From positions 372,001-436,000 of the forward strand of contig NZ_CP058601.1 of NCBI RefSeq assembly GCF_013402815.2: a stretch of 64,000 bases of DNA, written 5' to 3'. The stretch is from Natrinema halophilum (GTDB lineage Archaea > Halobacteriota > Halobacteria > Halobacteriales > Natrialbaceae). The translations under genes and the position numbers were made by a program. This document shows, piece by piece, positions 25,825 to 35,371 of this stretch (the first letter of the stretch is position 1; each line of letters opens with the position of its first letter). The notes under the pieces are model-generated. The model ran no database searches. It had not been told where the DNA came from and was given only the letters and a program-made list of their open reading frames with translations.

Positions 25825-26213
25825 CGATCGAAATTCCACCGTTCCACGGTGGTATACGCGGCTGGTCGTTCCGCCAACTTCACAGGCAGTACGAGGCGGG
25901 TGCTACGGGGCTTGACACCGAGGCGGTTGACTGGAATCAGTCGGCGGGTGCGATCGGCCGATAAGAGGCACCCGAAGCGCCAGCGGACTGCTATCAGCGT
26001 GTTCTCTACTATCGACCAGTACAGCTCTCCAATGACGATATTCGTCGCAGTTACCGGAATCGAATTTGATATAGCGTTATTCGATTTATTTGTCGTGTAT
26101 CCGTCTCACTAACCTGCCGACAGCCTTGGTGAAATCGCCCGTCAGCGACGAGCACGCGGGGCCAGACGTCTAGCCCAAGTGATTTTTACTCGGCAGTCCC
26201 AACCGGCTACGAA
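25825..26213. other. Gene-free stretch
   Basis: About 390 bp between the TrmB-like gene and the J-domain gene. Frames here are chance-like. The segment near 26060-26095 is AT-rich (ATATAGCGTTATTCGATTTATTTG), with no clear box at leaderless distance from 26214. Confidence 0.5.
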
Positions 26214-27233
26214 ATGGGCGAGACGTACTACGAGGTCCTCGGGGTCGACCCTGACGCGACTCGAGACGATATCGAGTCTGCCTACCGCGAGCGCGTCCTC
26301 GAAACCCATCCCGATCACTCCGACGTCCCCGACGCTGCCGAACGGTTCCAGCGCGTCACGAAGGCGAAGTCTATCCTCATCGATGGCGCGGAACGTGCCC
26401 GTTACGATAGACTCGGCCACGAAGCGTACGTCGAGCTCGCCCAGGGGGCGCCGTTCGGCGGTGATTCGACCGCCGAAACCGCCCAGTCCGATCGATCACC
26501 CTCCACACCGAACCATTCGACTGAGACGGGACGGGCGAAAACGACGGACGATACCGACAGAGCAACTGATAGCGACAGCGAGGCGGCCGACAGTGGACGG
26601 GCGAACGAGCGCAATCGATGGACTAGCACGTCGACTCACAGGGCGAACACCAGCACAGACTCGGTGGCCGACGACACTGGCCGAAAGCGGAGCCACCACG
26701 CGCGCCACCGATCCCGACAGCGAACCCGGACGGAACGACGCCGATCGACAGGCGAGTGGCCGTTCGGTGATACCCGAGAGCGGACTCGGAAACACACGTC
26801 TTCGAGAACGACTGCGACGGACGGACATACGGTCGGCCCACAGGGTAGCGATGGGTTCCAGTACTCCGTCCACGGCTGGGACGACGAAATCTCCCTCGAG
26901 TGGGATGGGCCGCCGATCGACCAATCCACGGCGATTACGGTCGGTTCCGTCGCCCTCCTGTATCCGGTGTTCGTCGCCGCGAGTCTCACACCGTTGTTTT
27001 CGGTTCCGGTCAACGCGATCGTCGCCGCCTGTACGCTTGCCCTGATAGGGTACGTGCTTACGATGCCCCGAATCGCGATGGTCGTCTTCGGAACCTGGAG
27101 TGTCCTCTTTCCGACCGGAATGGTCGGTTTTTCGCTCGTCGACCTGGCCTCATCGAGGGGCTTGTTCGTGCTCGCGTTCGCCTGGGTCCCCCTCGGGTAC
27201 GCCGTCGCACTGTGGTGGACGCTTCGACCGTAA
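26214..27233 (+). CDS. J-domain membrane protein (DnaJ-like)
   Basis: 339 residues. Residues 3-70 are a J domain with the HPD motif at 32-34 (YYEVLGVDPDATRDDIESAY). A long polar, Ser/Thr/Arg/Asp-rich linker (about 80-205) follows, then three hydrophobic helices at 225-335 (ITVGSVALLYPVFVAASLTP, VNAIVAACTLALIGYVL, FVLAFAWVPLGYAVALWW). J domains stimulate DnaK; tethering to the membrane would recruit DnaK there. It lacks the zinc and client domains of true DnaJ. Partner proteins are not evident from the neighbours. Confidence 0.85.
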   Translation: MGETYYEVLGVDPDATRDDIESAYRERVLETHPDHSDVPDAAERFQRVTKAKSILIDGAERARYDRLGHEAYVELAQGAPFGGDSTAETAQSDRSPSTPNHSTETGRAKTTDDTDRATDSDSEAADSGRANERNRWTSTSTHRANTSTDSVADDTGRKRSHHARHRSRQRTRTERRRSTGEWPFGDTRERTRKHTSSRTTATDGHTVGPQGSDGFQYSVHGWDDEISLEWDGPPIDQSTAITVGSVALLYPVFVAASLTPLFSVPVNAIVAACTLALIGYVLTMPRIAMVVFGTWSVLFPTGMVGFSLVDLASSRGLFVLAFAWVPLGYAVALWWTLRP

Positions 27234-27339
27234 TGGCGTGACTTCCATCCTGGCCGTTCGGATGCCAGACGCCGGCCGCCAAACGAGGCCATTCGGTTGC
27301 ACGCCAAAAGTACATCCACAGATACCGGGAATAACGGAT

Positions 27340-27825
27340 ATGAACGGACGTCAGCACGAACTCGACGATGTCGACCGAGGAATCATCCATATGCTTCAGA
27401 AAGATGCACGGAACAACACGGCCAGAGAGATCGGCGAAGCTGTGGGCGTTTCCGCAGGAACTGTCCGGAACCGTATCGAAAAACTCGAGGAAGACGGGGT
27501 TCTTCGGGGGTATCTTCCTGATATCGATTACGAAATGGCCGGCTATCAGTTGTCCATTCTGTTCACTTGCACGGCGAGAAATCCATCCGAGACCCTAGCC
27601 GAAGGCATTCTCGACCTCCATGGCGTCATCACCGTTCGAAAGTTGCTCGCCGGCGAGGAAAATTATCACATCGGAGCCGTCGGGACGGACACGAACGACG
27701 TCTCGAGTATTGCGAATGCGATCCGTGATTGTGGTCTGGAAATCGTGCGGTCGGAGGTGCTGGACGAAGAGTATATTCAACCGTTTAATCACTTCGGCAA
27801 AGAAGCATCTCCACCCAACGAATGA
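27340..27825 (+). CDS. Lrp/AsnC family transcription regulator
   Basis: 161 residues. N-terminal HTH (LDDVDRGIIHMLQKDARNNT and GVSAGTVRNRIEKLEEDGVL) and a C-terminal RAM ligand-binding domain (YQLSILFTCTARNPSETLAE, ending in a strand LEIVRSEVLDEEYIQPFNHF). The linker YLPDIDYEMAGY is the usual Lrp hinge. The ligand may be an amino acid, but none can be named. ATG 27340 is chosen because the family starts a few residues before LDDVDR; the frame is open from 27100. Confidence 0.9.
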   Translation: MNGRQHELDDVDRGIIHMLQKDARNNTAREIGEAVGVSAGTVRNRIEKLEEDGVLRGYLPDIDYEMAGYQLSILFTCTARNPSETLAEGILDLHGVITVRKLLAGEENYHIGAVGTDTNDVSSIANAIRDCGLEIVRSEVLDEEYIQPFNHFGKEASPPNE

Positions 27826-27953
27826 AAAATTCAGAGGTAGCTACCAAATATATACTAGATTTTCTACGGAAACAGCAGAATGTTGCTATTCTATCCAGTA
27901 TACCCTGACTTTTGCCCGAGGGCTTATACGTTCTCAGCGGCTCTACAGAACTG

Positions 27954-28244
27954 ATGGAACGCGCTCCGACCGCGAGGACTGCTGCAATAGATACACCCTG
28001 TATCGAAATTGTAGAACAAATTGCAGCCCTCGAAGACGTCGACCCGACGGAACTTCAGCCCCCCCTTCACGACGTAATCGACCCGGAAGCGGTGAACGAT
28101 CTCTTTTCTCCAACCAAGCGCAATGGCACTCGCGAATCCGGTCGAGTCAGGTTCGACTACCTCGGCTACGATGTCGTCGTTCGAGGTGACGGCCGCGTCT
28201 CCGTTTCGAGCGGGAGGACGCAGAATTCGAAGACTGACGAATAG
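27954..28244 (+). CDS. HalOD1 output-domain protein
   Basis: 96 residues from ATG 27954. The segment IVEQIAALEDVDPTELQPPL, followed by DVIDPEAVNDLF and a two-strand end (GRVRFDYLGYDVVVRGDGRV), is the HalOD1 domain, a haloarchaeal output module found alone or after receivers. Its target is unknown. GGCTTATACG about 27 bp upstream is a plausible TATA box for a leaderless transcript, supporting this start over the in-frame GTG at 27912. Confidence 0.85.
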   Translation: MERAPTARTAAIDTPCIEIVEQIAALEDVDPTELQPPLHDVIDPEAVNDLFSPTKRNGTRESGRVRFDYLGYDVVVRGDGRVSVSSGRTQNSKTDE

Positions 28245-28515
28245 AACGCGAGTGGAACCGACGAATTTCACGACCCACCGTAGCACCACGCTCAGTTTAC
28301 GATTACGAAGGGACGGAAAATTGACCTAGTTCAATCCGGTTTCAGTCGGCATCGTCAGATAGGCATTTGACAACTACCGTCACACGGATCGAACGGTCGG
28401 CCCTGCGTCGGTTCGAGGCCGCCGACCGACGACATCGTGTCGAGTTCCCACAGGTGGACTCGGCGATGTGAGGCGCTCGCCCAGAGACGACCGTGTCGGG
28501 CCGCTGACCGCGCTC

Positions 28516-30372
28516 TCACGCCGATTCATCGTCGAATTCGACCGCGATCGAATTCCTGACGCGCTCTTCCAGTCGGTCACGCTGCCGGTGGCTCGTCTCG
28601 GAGTCGAATTCGACGGCGAGCACTTGCGTTCCGGTCCGCTCGAGCGACCGACGATACGCGGAAATGAAGTCCACCGGCGAAACGGACTCGAACTCGAGGT
28701 CGTAGAACGAGGCGAGTTCGTCGAACTCGAGGCCGTGGGGCGTTTTGAACTGATCCGTAAACGGCGGGTCGAAGTTCTCGATCGGGAGCTTGTGGAAGAT
28801 ACCGCCGCCGTCGTTGTCTAGCAGAACGATCGTTGCGTCGACGTTACAGCGGTCCACTGCGAGCAACCCGTTCGAGTCGTGGAGGAACGCCAGATCGCCG
28901 GTCACCAGGACCAGCGGGTCGTCGGTTGCACTGCCGGCGCCGAGAGCCGAACTCGTGATCCCGTCGATCCCGCTTGCGCCGCGGTTTCCGAGAACCGTCA
29001 GGGCAGCGTCGCGGGGCCGACCGAATCGATCTACATCTCGGATCGGCATGCTATTCGAGACGAAAAGCGTCGCCGGATCCGGTGCGTCCGAGACGACCGA
29101 TGCGAGAATGGCTCCTTCGAACGGTGCGGACTCGAGCGCATTCGCAGCAAGCGCCTCGTCGCAGGTTTCCCACTGCACACGTTCGGCCGCGTCGAACAGG
29201 CTTCGCCAGTCGCCGTTTACCGCTACCGAATTCGCACCACCAGTCCGGCCCTCGCTGTCAGCACTGGTGAGCGCCTCGAGCAATCCGTCGACGACGGATT
29301 TCGGTTCAGTGCTCAGCAAGTCGGTTGCGGTGAACGTAGCTTCGCGCCACGCGCCCGCAGGATCGACGAGGAACTGTCGTGCATCGGCATCGCGAAGCCA
29401 GTGTCGAAGCGACTTCGACGTGGGAGATGCGCCAAACCTGAGGACGACGTCCGGGTCCGGTAGTTGGGAGATGTATGCATCGTAGCCCCCGTAGATCGAC
29501 CGCACGCCGTCGGATTCCTCGCTACCTTCGCATCTTTCGTCGACGTGCGAGCCGAATCGAAGCCCTGAGAGCGGGTCCGCGAGGATCGGTGCGCCGAGCT
29601 GATCTGCGAGTTCGGTGACCGCTCCCGGGTCGAGCGAGCGAAGATCCGTGGGGTCGGCGGGTCCCGCGACGATTAGCGGTCTCGCTGCAGATTCGAGTGC
29701 CTGTCGGAGCGGCCGGTCCTCGTCATCCGCGAGCCGTCGCGTTCCGGGACTCGTTTCCACGAACGCACCCGATCGGCCCCGCGCAGCCGCCGTTTCGGCG
29801 AACGAGTCTGGGACGTCGTCGGGGAGATCGATCGGTTCGAGAGGCTTCCGAAACGGACAGTTGAGGTGTACGGGCCCGGGTGAAACGCCGACCGTTTCCG
29901 AGAGCGCGCGTGCGGCGGTCGTCCTGAGGCTCCGTACCTTCCGCTCGTCGGGTTCGGGTTCGGGCAGTTCAGCGTCCCACCGCACCGCGTCGCCGTAGAG
30001 TTTGACCTGATCGACGGTCTGGTTCGCACCGCTGTCGCGGAGTTCGGGCGGGCGATCGGCCGTAAGCAACAACAGCGGCACGCGGCCTCGATCAGCCTCC
30101 ATCACGGCGGGATGGAAGTTCGCCACAGCCGTCCCGGAGGTACAGACCAGCGCCGTCGGCTCGCCATTGCGGCGCGCACGGCCGAGCGCAAAATACGCCG
30201 CCGAGCGCTCGTCTATGTGCGAGTAGACGTCGACGTCCGGATGATCTGCGAACGCGACCGTCAACGGTGTGGAACGGCTCCCCGGTGCAACACAGACGGC
30301 CTCGAGACCACCCTGTGCGAGTTCGTCGGCGAGAATTCGACCCCACAGAGTTGCACGGTTCGGCGCGCTCAT
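28516..30372 (-). CDS. menD: 2-Succinyl-5-enolpyruvyl-6-hydroxy-3-cyclohexene-1-carboxylate synthase
   Basis: 618-residue thiamine-diphosphate enzyme that joins 2-oxoglutarate to isochorismate. N-terminal Pyr domain: VCVAPGSRSTPLTVAFADHP, SHIDERSAAYFALG, CTSGTAVANFHPAVMEAD and LTADRPPELRDSGANQTVDQ, all hallmark MenD motifs. The PP domain has GNRGASGIDGITSSALG and a ThDP loop GDLAFLHDSNGLL with DNDGGGIFHKLPI. ATG 30372 overlaps the menF stop by 4 bp, so menF-menD is one operon. The next menaquinone enzymes are encoded 6-14 kb away on the same strand. Confidence 0.96.
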   Translation of the reverse strand: MSAPNRATLWGRILADELAQGGLEAVCVAPGSRSTPLTVAFADHPDVDVYSHIDERSAAYFALGRARRNGEPTALVCTSGTAVANFHPAVMEADRGRVPLLLLTADRPPELRDSGANQTVDQVKLYGDAVRWDAELPEPEPDERKVRSLRTTAARALSETVGVSPGPVHLNCPFRKPLEPIDLPDDVPDSFAETAAARGRSGAFVETSPGTRRLADDEDRPLRQALESAARPLIVAGPADPTDLRSLDPGAVTELADQLGAPILADPLSGLRFGSHVDERCEGSEESDGVRSIYGGYDAYISQLPDPDVVLRFGASPTSKSLRHWLRDADARQFLVDPAGAWREATFTATDLLSTEPKSVVDGLLEALTSADSEGRTGGANSVAVNGDWRSLFDAAERVQWETCDEALAANALESAPFEGAILASVVSDAPDPATLFVSNSMPIRDVDRFGRPRDAALTVLGNRGASGIDGITSSALGAGSATDDPLVLVTGDLAFLHDSNGLLAVDRCNVDATIVLLDNDGGGIFHKLPIENFDPPFTDQFKTPHGLEFDELASFYDLEFESVSPVDFISAYRRSLERTGTQVLAVEFDSETSHRQRDRLEERVRNSIAVEFDDESA

Positions 30373-31727
30373 CGTTGTTGGTGTGACCGCAGTTCGTCGA
30401 GAATCGGGCGGAATTTTAGCTGTACCTCGTCCCACTCTTCGGCCGGGTCGCTGTCGGCGACGATCCCGTTTCCGGCAAAGAGCGTCACCGTTCCGTCGCT
30501 CGCGACACCGGAGCGAAGGGCGACTGCGAACTCGCCGTTGCCGTCGCCGTCGAACCAGCCCACGGGCGCGGCGTACCAGCCACGGTCAAACGTCTCCGTG
30601 TCGCGAATCGTCTCCCACGCCGCGTCGGGTGGGACGCCACCGACGGCGGGCGTCGGATGCAGCGCTTCGACGATCTCGAGGACGTGATGATCCTCCTCGA
30701 GCGTCGCTTCGATCGGCGTTCGCAAGTGCTGAATCGTCGCTAACCGGCGTATCGTCTGCTCGCTTACGACGAGTTCCCGCGCGAGTGGAGCGAGCTGGTT
30801 TCGGATCGCGTCGACGACGAGTTCGTGTTCGTGCTGGAACTTCGCGTCGTCTCGCATTCGGTCGACGTGCGCTTCGTCTTCGGCTCGCGTCTCCCCCCGA
30901 GGGACCGAACCGGCGAGCGCTTCGGTCTCGACACTGTCGCCTCGTTTCGAGACGAGCTGTTCGGGTGGTGCGCCGAAGAACGTGCCACCGACCCCGTAGC
31001 CAACGAGGAACCGATAACAGTTCGGGTACTGTTTGCGCAGTCGCTCTAGCGTCGCGGGGGCGTCGACCGACTCCTCGAGGTCGACCGAAAGCGCCTGTGC
31101 GAGGACGACTTTCGTCAACCTCCCGCCGGCGATCCGCTCGAGAGCGGTTTCGACCTGTCGGACCCACGCGTCGCGTGAGGTGGTTCGCTCCGTTCGGGCG
31201 ACGCCCGGTGGGGTGCCGGACGAGGGATTCGTCATCGGCGTTGCGACCCGTTCGTGCCAGCTCTCGAGGCGATCCCTGGCCTCGTCGGTTTCTTCCGCGA
31301 CGGCCGTCAACCACGTTTCGTCGTCGGTTTTGCTGACGAGCACCTGTGGGACGACGAACGAGGCGGCATCGAAGCCGCCCCAGGGAGGTCTCGGCTCGTG
31401 GCCGTCGTAGAACGAAAAACCGCCAAACGCCCGCGGTCGGGCGTGATCTGGTCCGTCGTGTGCGAGCGCACCGAACACTCGGTCCGCCTGCGCTCGGATT
31501 TGATCGAATCTGCCGGGGCCGCTGGCTGTAAAACGGGCGGCGACGCCTCGGCCGATGATTTCGAGTCCATCGGGTGTGGCCCACTGTACCCGCGGCTCGG
31601 CGTCATCGTCGAGAATCTCCGCGTAGGAGACTGTCTCGAGTTCACGACTGCGGCTGACCAGTTCGACAGTACGGTCCGTCGACTCCGTTTCTTCGGCCAG
31701 CCGCCCTCCACCCGACGATCGGTCCAT
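30369..31727 (-). CDS. menF: Isochorismate synthase
   Basis: 452 residues of the chorismate-binding family, converting chorismate to isochorismate, the entry step of menaquinone synthesis. Conserved C-terminal catalytic blocks: KVVLAQALSVDL, FFGAPPEQLVSKRGDSVETE, ALAGSVPRGET, KFQHEHELVVDAIR, ALHPTPAVGGVPPDAAW, and GWFDGDGNGEFAVALRSG with AGNGIVADSDPAEEW. ATG 31727 is used; a GTG three codons upstream is also possible. Heads the menF-menD pair. Confidence 0.93.
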   Translation of the reverse strand: MDRSSGGGRLAEETESTDRTVELVSRSRELETVSYAEILDDDAEPRVQWATPDGLEIIGRGVAARFTASGPGRFDQIRAQADRVFGALAHDGPDHARPRAFGGFSFYDGHEPRPPWGGFDAASFVVPQVLVSKTDDETWLTAVAEETDEARDRLESWHERVATPMTNPSSGTPPGVARTERTTSRDAWVRQVETALERIAGGRLTKVVLAQALSVDLEESVDAPATLERLRKQYPNCYRFLVGYGVGGTFFGAPPEQLVSKRGDSVETEALAGSVPRGETRAEDEAHVDRMRDDAKFQHEHELVVDAIRNQLAPLARELVVSEQTIRRLATIQHLRTPIEATLEEDHHVLEIVEALHPTPAVGGVPPDAAWETIRDTETFDRGWYAAPVGWFDGDGNGEFAVALRSGVASDGTVTLFAGNGIVADSDPAEEWDEVQLKFRPILDELRSHQQR

Positions 31728-31792
31728 CGACCGCACGTGAGGACCGCCTCGCCTTCAGCCTAACTATTTGCTGACCGCTATCTCGAGGAGCG

Positions 31793-32389
31793 TTAGCTAT
31801 ATCGTTCCTCCTGCCACGGGTTCGCCGTTAGTGAGTACCCGCGTCGCTCCCAGTACCCCCGGGTCGGTTCGGTACAGAATTCGATACCGTCGACCCACTT
31901 TGCGCCCTTGTAGGCGTATTTGTGGGGAGTAACCACCCGAAGCGGACCGCCGTGATCCGCCGGGAGAGGGCTTCCGTCGAATCCCCAGGCGAATAGCACC
32001 TCCTCGCGCATGCAGTCCTCGAGCGGGAGGTCCGTAGTGTAGTCGTCCATCGCCGAGAAGAGGACGTGGACGGCATCGTCGTGGACGCCCGCTCGCTCTG
32101 CGAGTTCGGGAAACCGAACCCCGGTGAACTCGCAATCGAATTTGCTCCAGCCGGTAACGCAGTGAAAGTCCTGCGTTTGAGTCACGTTCGGCAGGGACCG
32201 AAATTCGTCCCAGGAGAACGTCAGTTCCTCATCGACCGCACCGGTGACGGTAAACTCCCACGTTTCGGGATCCCAATCGGGCGTCCCGCTTTTCGAGAGA
32301 ACCGGAAACTGTGTCGTCTCGCGCTGTCCCGGCGGCAGTCGCTCGTCGCCGAACTCTCGATACAGGTTCGTCACGTCGGTATCGTCCAT
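31793..32389 (-). CDS. Sulfite-oxidase-family molybdopterin protein (YedY/SUOX catalytic domain)
   Basis: 198 residues, essentially a single oxidoreductase molybdopterin-binding domain. The Mo-ligating Cys lies in TQDFHCVTGWSKFDCEFTGV. Further blocks: EDCMREEVLFAWGFDGSPL, LPADHGGPLRVVTPHKYAYK and KWVDGIEFC with RGYWERRGYS, all typical of this fold. No Tat signal or dimerisation domain is visible, so it would be cytoplasmic or depend on a partner. Substrate unknown. ATG 32389 is chosen, since upstream codons give a non-protein-like sequence. Confidence 0.85.
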   Translation of the reverse strand: MDDTDVTNLYREFGDERLPPGQRETTQFPVLSKSGTPDWDPETWEFTVTGAVDEELTFSWDEFRSLPNVTQTQDFHCVTGWSKFDCEFTGVRFPELAERAGVHDDAVHVLFSAMDDYTTDLPLEDCMREEVLFAWGFDGSPLPADHGGPLRVVTPHKYAYKGAKWVDGIEFCTEPTRGYWERRGYSLTANPWQEERYS

Positions 32390-32731
32390 ACGCGTGTGTA
32401 CGTACCGACGGACGTAGATGTGACGACAGACGTGCCGGTGATGTCGCCGATGCTTGCGTCTTGGACGGCCCGCAGGAACGCCGTGGCGTTTCACCGAGCG
32501 ATGACTCGAATGGATCGCGGTCGAAACCAACACACGACGGCGTACGTACTGGTCTCGGGGCGTCGGACGGTCCAGCCACGACGATCGGTTAGCCAATACA
32601 CTTCCGAACGGGAAAGGGAAAATTGGCAGGACTGTAGCGGGATTGAAACGGCAGGAACGCTTACACATTGGATAGTTTCCATTGAAACCCTCGTCATCTC
32701 TTAGTACAGTCTCCCCGAGAGCTATCGTTGC
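32390..32731. other. Divergent intergenic stretch
   Basis: About 340 bp between the molybdopterin gene and the small membrane-protein gene on the plus strand. The minus-strand frame is open through it but gives an Arg/His-rich translation, so I treat it as non-coding. No repeat or RNA gene seen. Confidence 0.5.
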
Positions 32732-33031
32732 ATGGCGAGCAGACAACAGCTTACGGAACAGGAAGTGACAGAACAGGAACCAAAAGAGGTCGGCGAACAG
32801 GCGATGGGCCCAGCGGTCCTCGCGTCAGCCGCGTCGGTCGGCCTTTCGTTGTATTACTTTTTCTTCCGCGGAGAACGCCAACTCGGCGCGTTCATCGGTC
32901 TCTGGCCGCCGACGATACTCGCGTTTGCGAGCTACTTCAATCAACGGCAGATGCAAAAACAGCTTAATACGTTGACTCAACCTGGAACGACCCTGAAGAA
33001 TGCGTTCGATTCGATGATGGGGAACCGCTAG
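32732..33031 (+). CDS. Small two-helix membrane protein
   Basis: 99 residues. A polar Glu/Gln-rich N-terminus (QQLTEQEVTEQEPKEV) precedes two hydrophobic segments (GPAVLASAASVGLSLYYFFF and LGAFIGLWPPTILAFASYF) and a short helix with NQRQMQKQLNTL. It resembles small haloarchaeal membrane proteins of no known function. ATG 32732 gives the complete N-terminus. Confidence 0.65.
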   Translation: MASRQQLTEQEVTEQEPKEVGEQAMGPAVLASAASVGLSLYYFFFRGERQLGAFIGLWPPTILAFASYFNQRQMQKQLNTLTQPGTTLKNAFDSMMGNR

Positions 33032-33292
33032 GGCGAGTTGCTTCTCGGGCGATCTCCCTGACCCGCGTTTCCCAGCGAGCGCGATGTCTCGGTCAGTAAC
33101 TTCCTCTCATTTAGAGAGTGACTCTCGTTTGAGGGGTGACTATCTTTTCTCCGAGAACTGTCGTCGACGAGGCCCAACCAGAGCGGTGAGGGAAGAGCCG
33201 ATCCGTGACCAACTGCGACGATTGCAGTCCAGTTCCAACTGCTGTCGAATCCCCGTCAAACCTAAATACCCCCTCGCCGAAAGCCGAATCAG

Positions 33293-33520
33293 ATGCCGAA
33301 AGTAGAGATCACCATACCGGAACACCTCGAGATGCAGATCGCCCAGATGGTCGAACGCGGCGAATTCGTCAACCGCGAGGAGGCAATCGAGGACCTCCTT
33401 TCGACGGGAATTAAAGCGTACAAAACTAGCGGACCAATGGACGAAGACGAAACAGGTACCGGCGGGACTGGCCTCGAAGACGACGGGATGATGGGCCACG
33501 ACGACGAGTACGTCTTCTAG
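33293..33520 (+). CDS. Ribbon-helix-helix (CopG-like) protein
   Basis: 75 residues. KVEITIPEHLEMQIAQMVER, then GEFVNREEAIEDLLSTGIKA is a complete RHH DNA-binding fold (one strand, two helices). The acidic, Gly/Met-rich tail (DETGTGGTGLEDDGMMGHDD) is lineage-typical. As a dimer it would bind DNA; the target is unknown. It is monocistronic, with about 260 bp before it. Confidence 0.85.
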   Translation: MPKVEITIPEHLEMQIAQMVERGEFVNREEAIEDLLSTGIKAYKTSGPMDEDETGTGGTGLEDDGMMGHDDEYVF

Positions 33521-33775
33521 CGTCTCTGGGCAGAGTAGAACCGAAAACTCACGCTTCAGGGCAGTGATACGGGCCTCGAAGAGGAGAACGAAATCGGTCC
33601 GCTCCTGAGTGTGCGGACTCGAGCGGTCCTTCGCCTCTCTCGTCTGGACAGCATTGGGACTCGCTCTTTCAGTATGGACCCGTAAAGTGACAAAGCGGTG
33701 TGCAAAACCAGGTGACCAGTATCCCTCGCTTAGCGATGGCAGGCGTCACTGGCCGTGTAACGCTTCCGACGTGCT

Positions 33776-33794
33776 CCCGACGGTCGCCGTCGGG
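33776..33794 (-). terminator. Strong stem-loop after the small membrane-protein gene
   Basis: CCCGACGG-TCG-CCGTCGGG is a perfect 8-bp GC-rich stem with a 3-nt loop, lying 8 bp beyond the stop of the minus-strand gene at 33802. The position suggests a transcript end. Confidence 0.55.
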
Positions 33795-33801
33795 GCGACT
33801 A

Positions 33802-33990
33802 TCACACGCCGACGGTTAAAAGCGGAATTCCAAATGCAATCGCTGCCCCCACGACGGCGACTGCGCCACCCACCAGTACGTCACGCGAGGAATACGCACT
33901 CATCGGGGCTGTCGTACGCTCTGCAGTGAGATCGTGCCCGACGTCGGCCCCCGTGTCCGCTCCGTCTGGGGTCTCGGTTTCGTCCGTCAT
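33802..33990 (-). CDS. Small membrane protein (DUF7550-like)
   Basis: 62 residues. Acidic N-terminus with TAERTTAPMSAYSSRDVLVG leading into one helix (GAVAVVGAAIAFGIPLLTVG). The motif of a T-x-P-M stretch just before the helix matches a common haloarchaeal micro-protein family of unknown role. It is divergent from hisF, 200 bp away. Confidence 0.65.
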   Translation of the reverse strand: MTDETETPDGADTGADVGHDLTAERTTAPMSAYSSRDVLVGGAVAVVGAAIAFGIPLLTVGV

Positions 33991-34189
33991 ACTCGCTCGT
34001 TCACGACTCGATCACTTAAGCGCACCTACGTGGTGGTCCGATTTGGAACGTGGCCGAACCCTGGTCCTGATAGTCGCCAGGGTTCGGTTGTCTCAACCGT
34101 CGGCGGTCGTAGCGAAACAGTCGTGCGACGTCACGACCGATCCAGACCGCTTTACTATCCTCGGGCCGAATCATCTCGATAGGAACCAC

Positions 34190-35005
34190 ATGGTACTCAC
34201 CAAGCGAGTCATCCCGTGTATCGACGTGGATCTGGACGAAAACGGGAATCCGGCGGTCTACACGGGCGTCAACTTCGAGGATCTCAAATACACAGGCGAT
34301 CCGGTCGAGATGGCGCGTGCGTACAACCGGGCGGGTGCCGACGAGTTCGTCTTTCTCGACATCACCGCCTCCGCGGAGGGTCGCGAGACGATGCTCGACG
34401 TCGTCGAGCGCGTCGCCGACGAAGTTTTTATCCCCCTGACCGTCGGGGGTGGAATACGGACGACCGACGACATCAAAGAAACGCTGCGGGCCGGTGCCGA
34501 CAAGGTCTCGATCACGACCGGCGCACTCGAGCGGCCGGAACTCGTCAATGAAGGTGCACGGGCGTTCGGCAGTCAGTGTATCGTCATCAGCGTCGACGCC
34601 AGACGTCGGTTCGACGAGGCGGGCGAACACTACGTCGAGATCGACGGCGAATCCTGCTGGTTCGAATGTACGAAGAAGGGCGGCCGCGAGGGAACCGGAA
34701 TCGACGTCCTCGAGTGGGCTGTGGAGGCCGAATCTCGAGGCGCAGGAGAGTTGTTCGTCAACTCGATCGACAAGGATGGGACGAAAAACGGCTACGACCT
34801 GCCGTTGACCTCGGCCGTCTGCGAGGCCGTCGACACGCCTGTCATCGCCTCCTCGGGCTGTGGGGGGCCCGAGGACATGTACGACGTCTTCACCGAGGCC
34901 GGTGCCGACGCCGGGCTCGCAGCCTCGATTTTCCACTTCGACGAGTTCTCGATCGAGGAGACGAAAGCCTATCTCGACGACCACGGCGTTCCGGTTCGGC
35001 TCTGA
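34190..35005 (+). CDS. hisF: Imidazole glycerol phosphate synthase subunit HisF
   Basis: 271 residues, a (beta/alpha)8 barrel that uses ammonia from HisH to form imidazole glycerol phosphate and AICAR in histidine synthesis. Catalytic Asp in the first strand ([18 protein letters not shown]) and the second in ISVDARRR; phosphate loops [26 protein letters not shown] and [11 protein letters not shown]. Stands alone: hisH and the other his genes are elsewhere, as is common in haloarchaea. ATG 34190 ([10 protein letters not shown]) is canonical. Confidence 0.96.
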   Translation: MVLTKRVIPCIDVDLDENGNPAVYTGVNFEDLKYTGDPVEMARAYNRAGADEFVFLDITASAEGRETMLDVVERVADEVFIPLTVGGGIRTTDDIKETLRAGADKVSITTGALERPELVNEGARAFGSQCIVISVDARRRFDEAGEHYVEIDGESCWFECTKKGGREGTGIDVLEWAVEAESRGAGELFVNSIDKDGTKNGYDLPLTSAVCEAVDTPVIASSGCGGPEDMYDVFTEAGADAGLAASIFHFDEFSIEETKAYLDDHGVPVRL

Positions 35006-35371
35006 ATACGCAGTCGGCCTTTCTCGATCCGATGGCGCACTTCGGTTAGTATCCAGTCCGCTTTTGCAATCGGGGCCGCGACGGTTCTCGACGAATTCCG
35101 AGAATGTCCCTGGTATCCCACCCCCGCGCGCAGTCGACAAACGTTGTTCCCCCTACAACGGGTGCCAGCCTCAAGCGCGTCGAGTAACCAGGCGACCGTC
35201 TCGAGCGAGAATCGACTGCGTCGAGATGAGGGCGTCCGTTCTCACGTCGTACGGATTGCAGGCTGCTTTCCCCGGGGAAACGCGGTACGGCTTCGGGTCT
35301 ATACCGTTGGGTCACCGTCTTTTCTTCGATCGCCGATACGTTTATTTGTGTGGCAACAAGCCGTTCGTTCA
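35006..35371. other. Gene-free stretch
   Basis: About 365 bp between hisF and the zinc-ribbon membrane-protein gene. No protein-like frame, repeat or RNA seen. The AT-rich CGTTTATTTGTG at 35339-35350 is the likely promoter of the gene at 35372. Confidence 0.45.
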
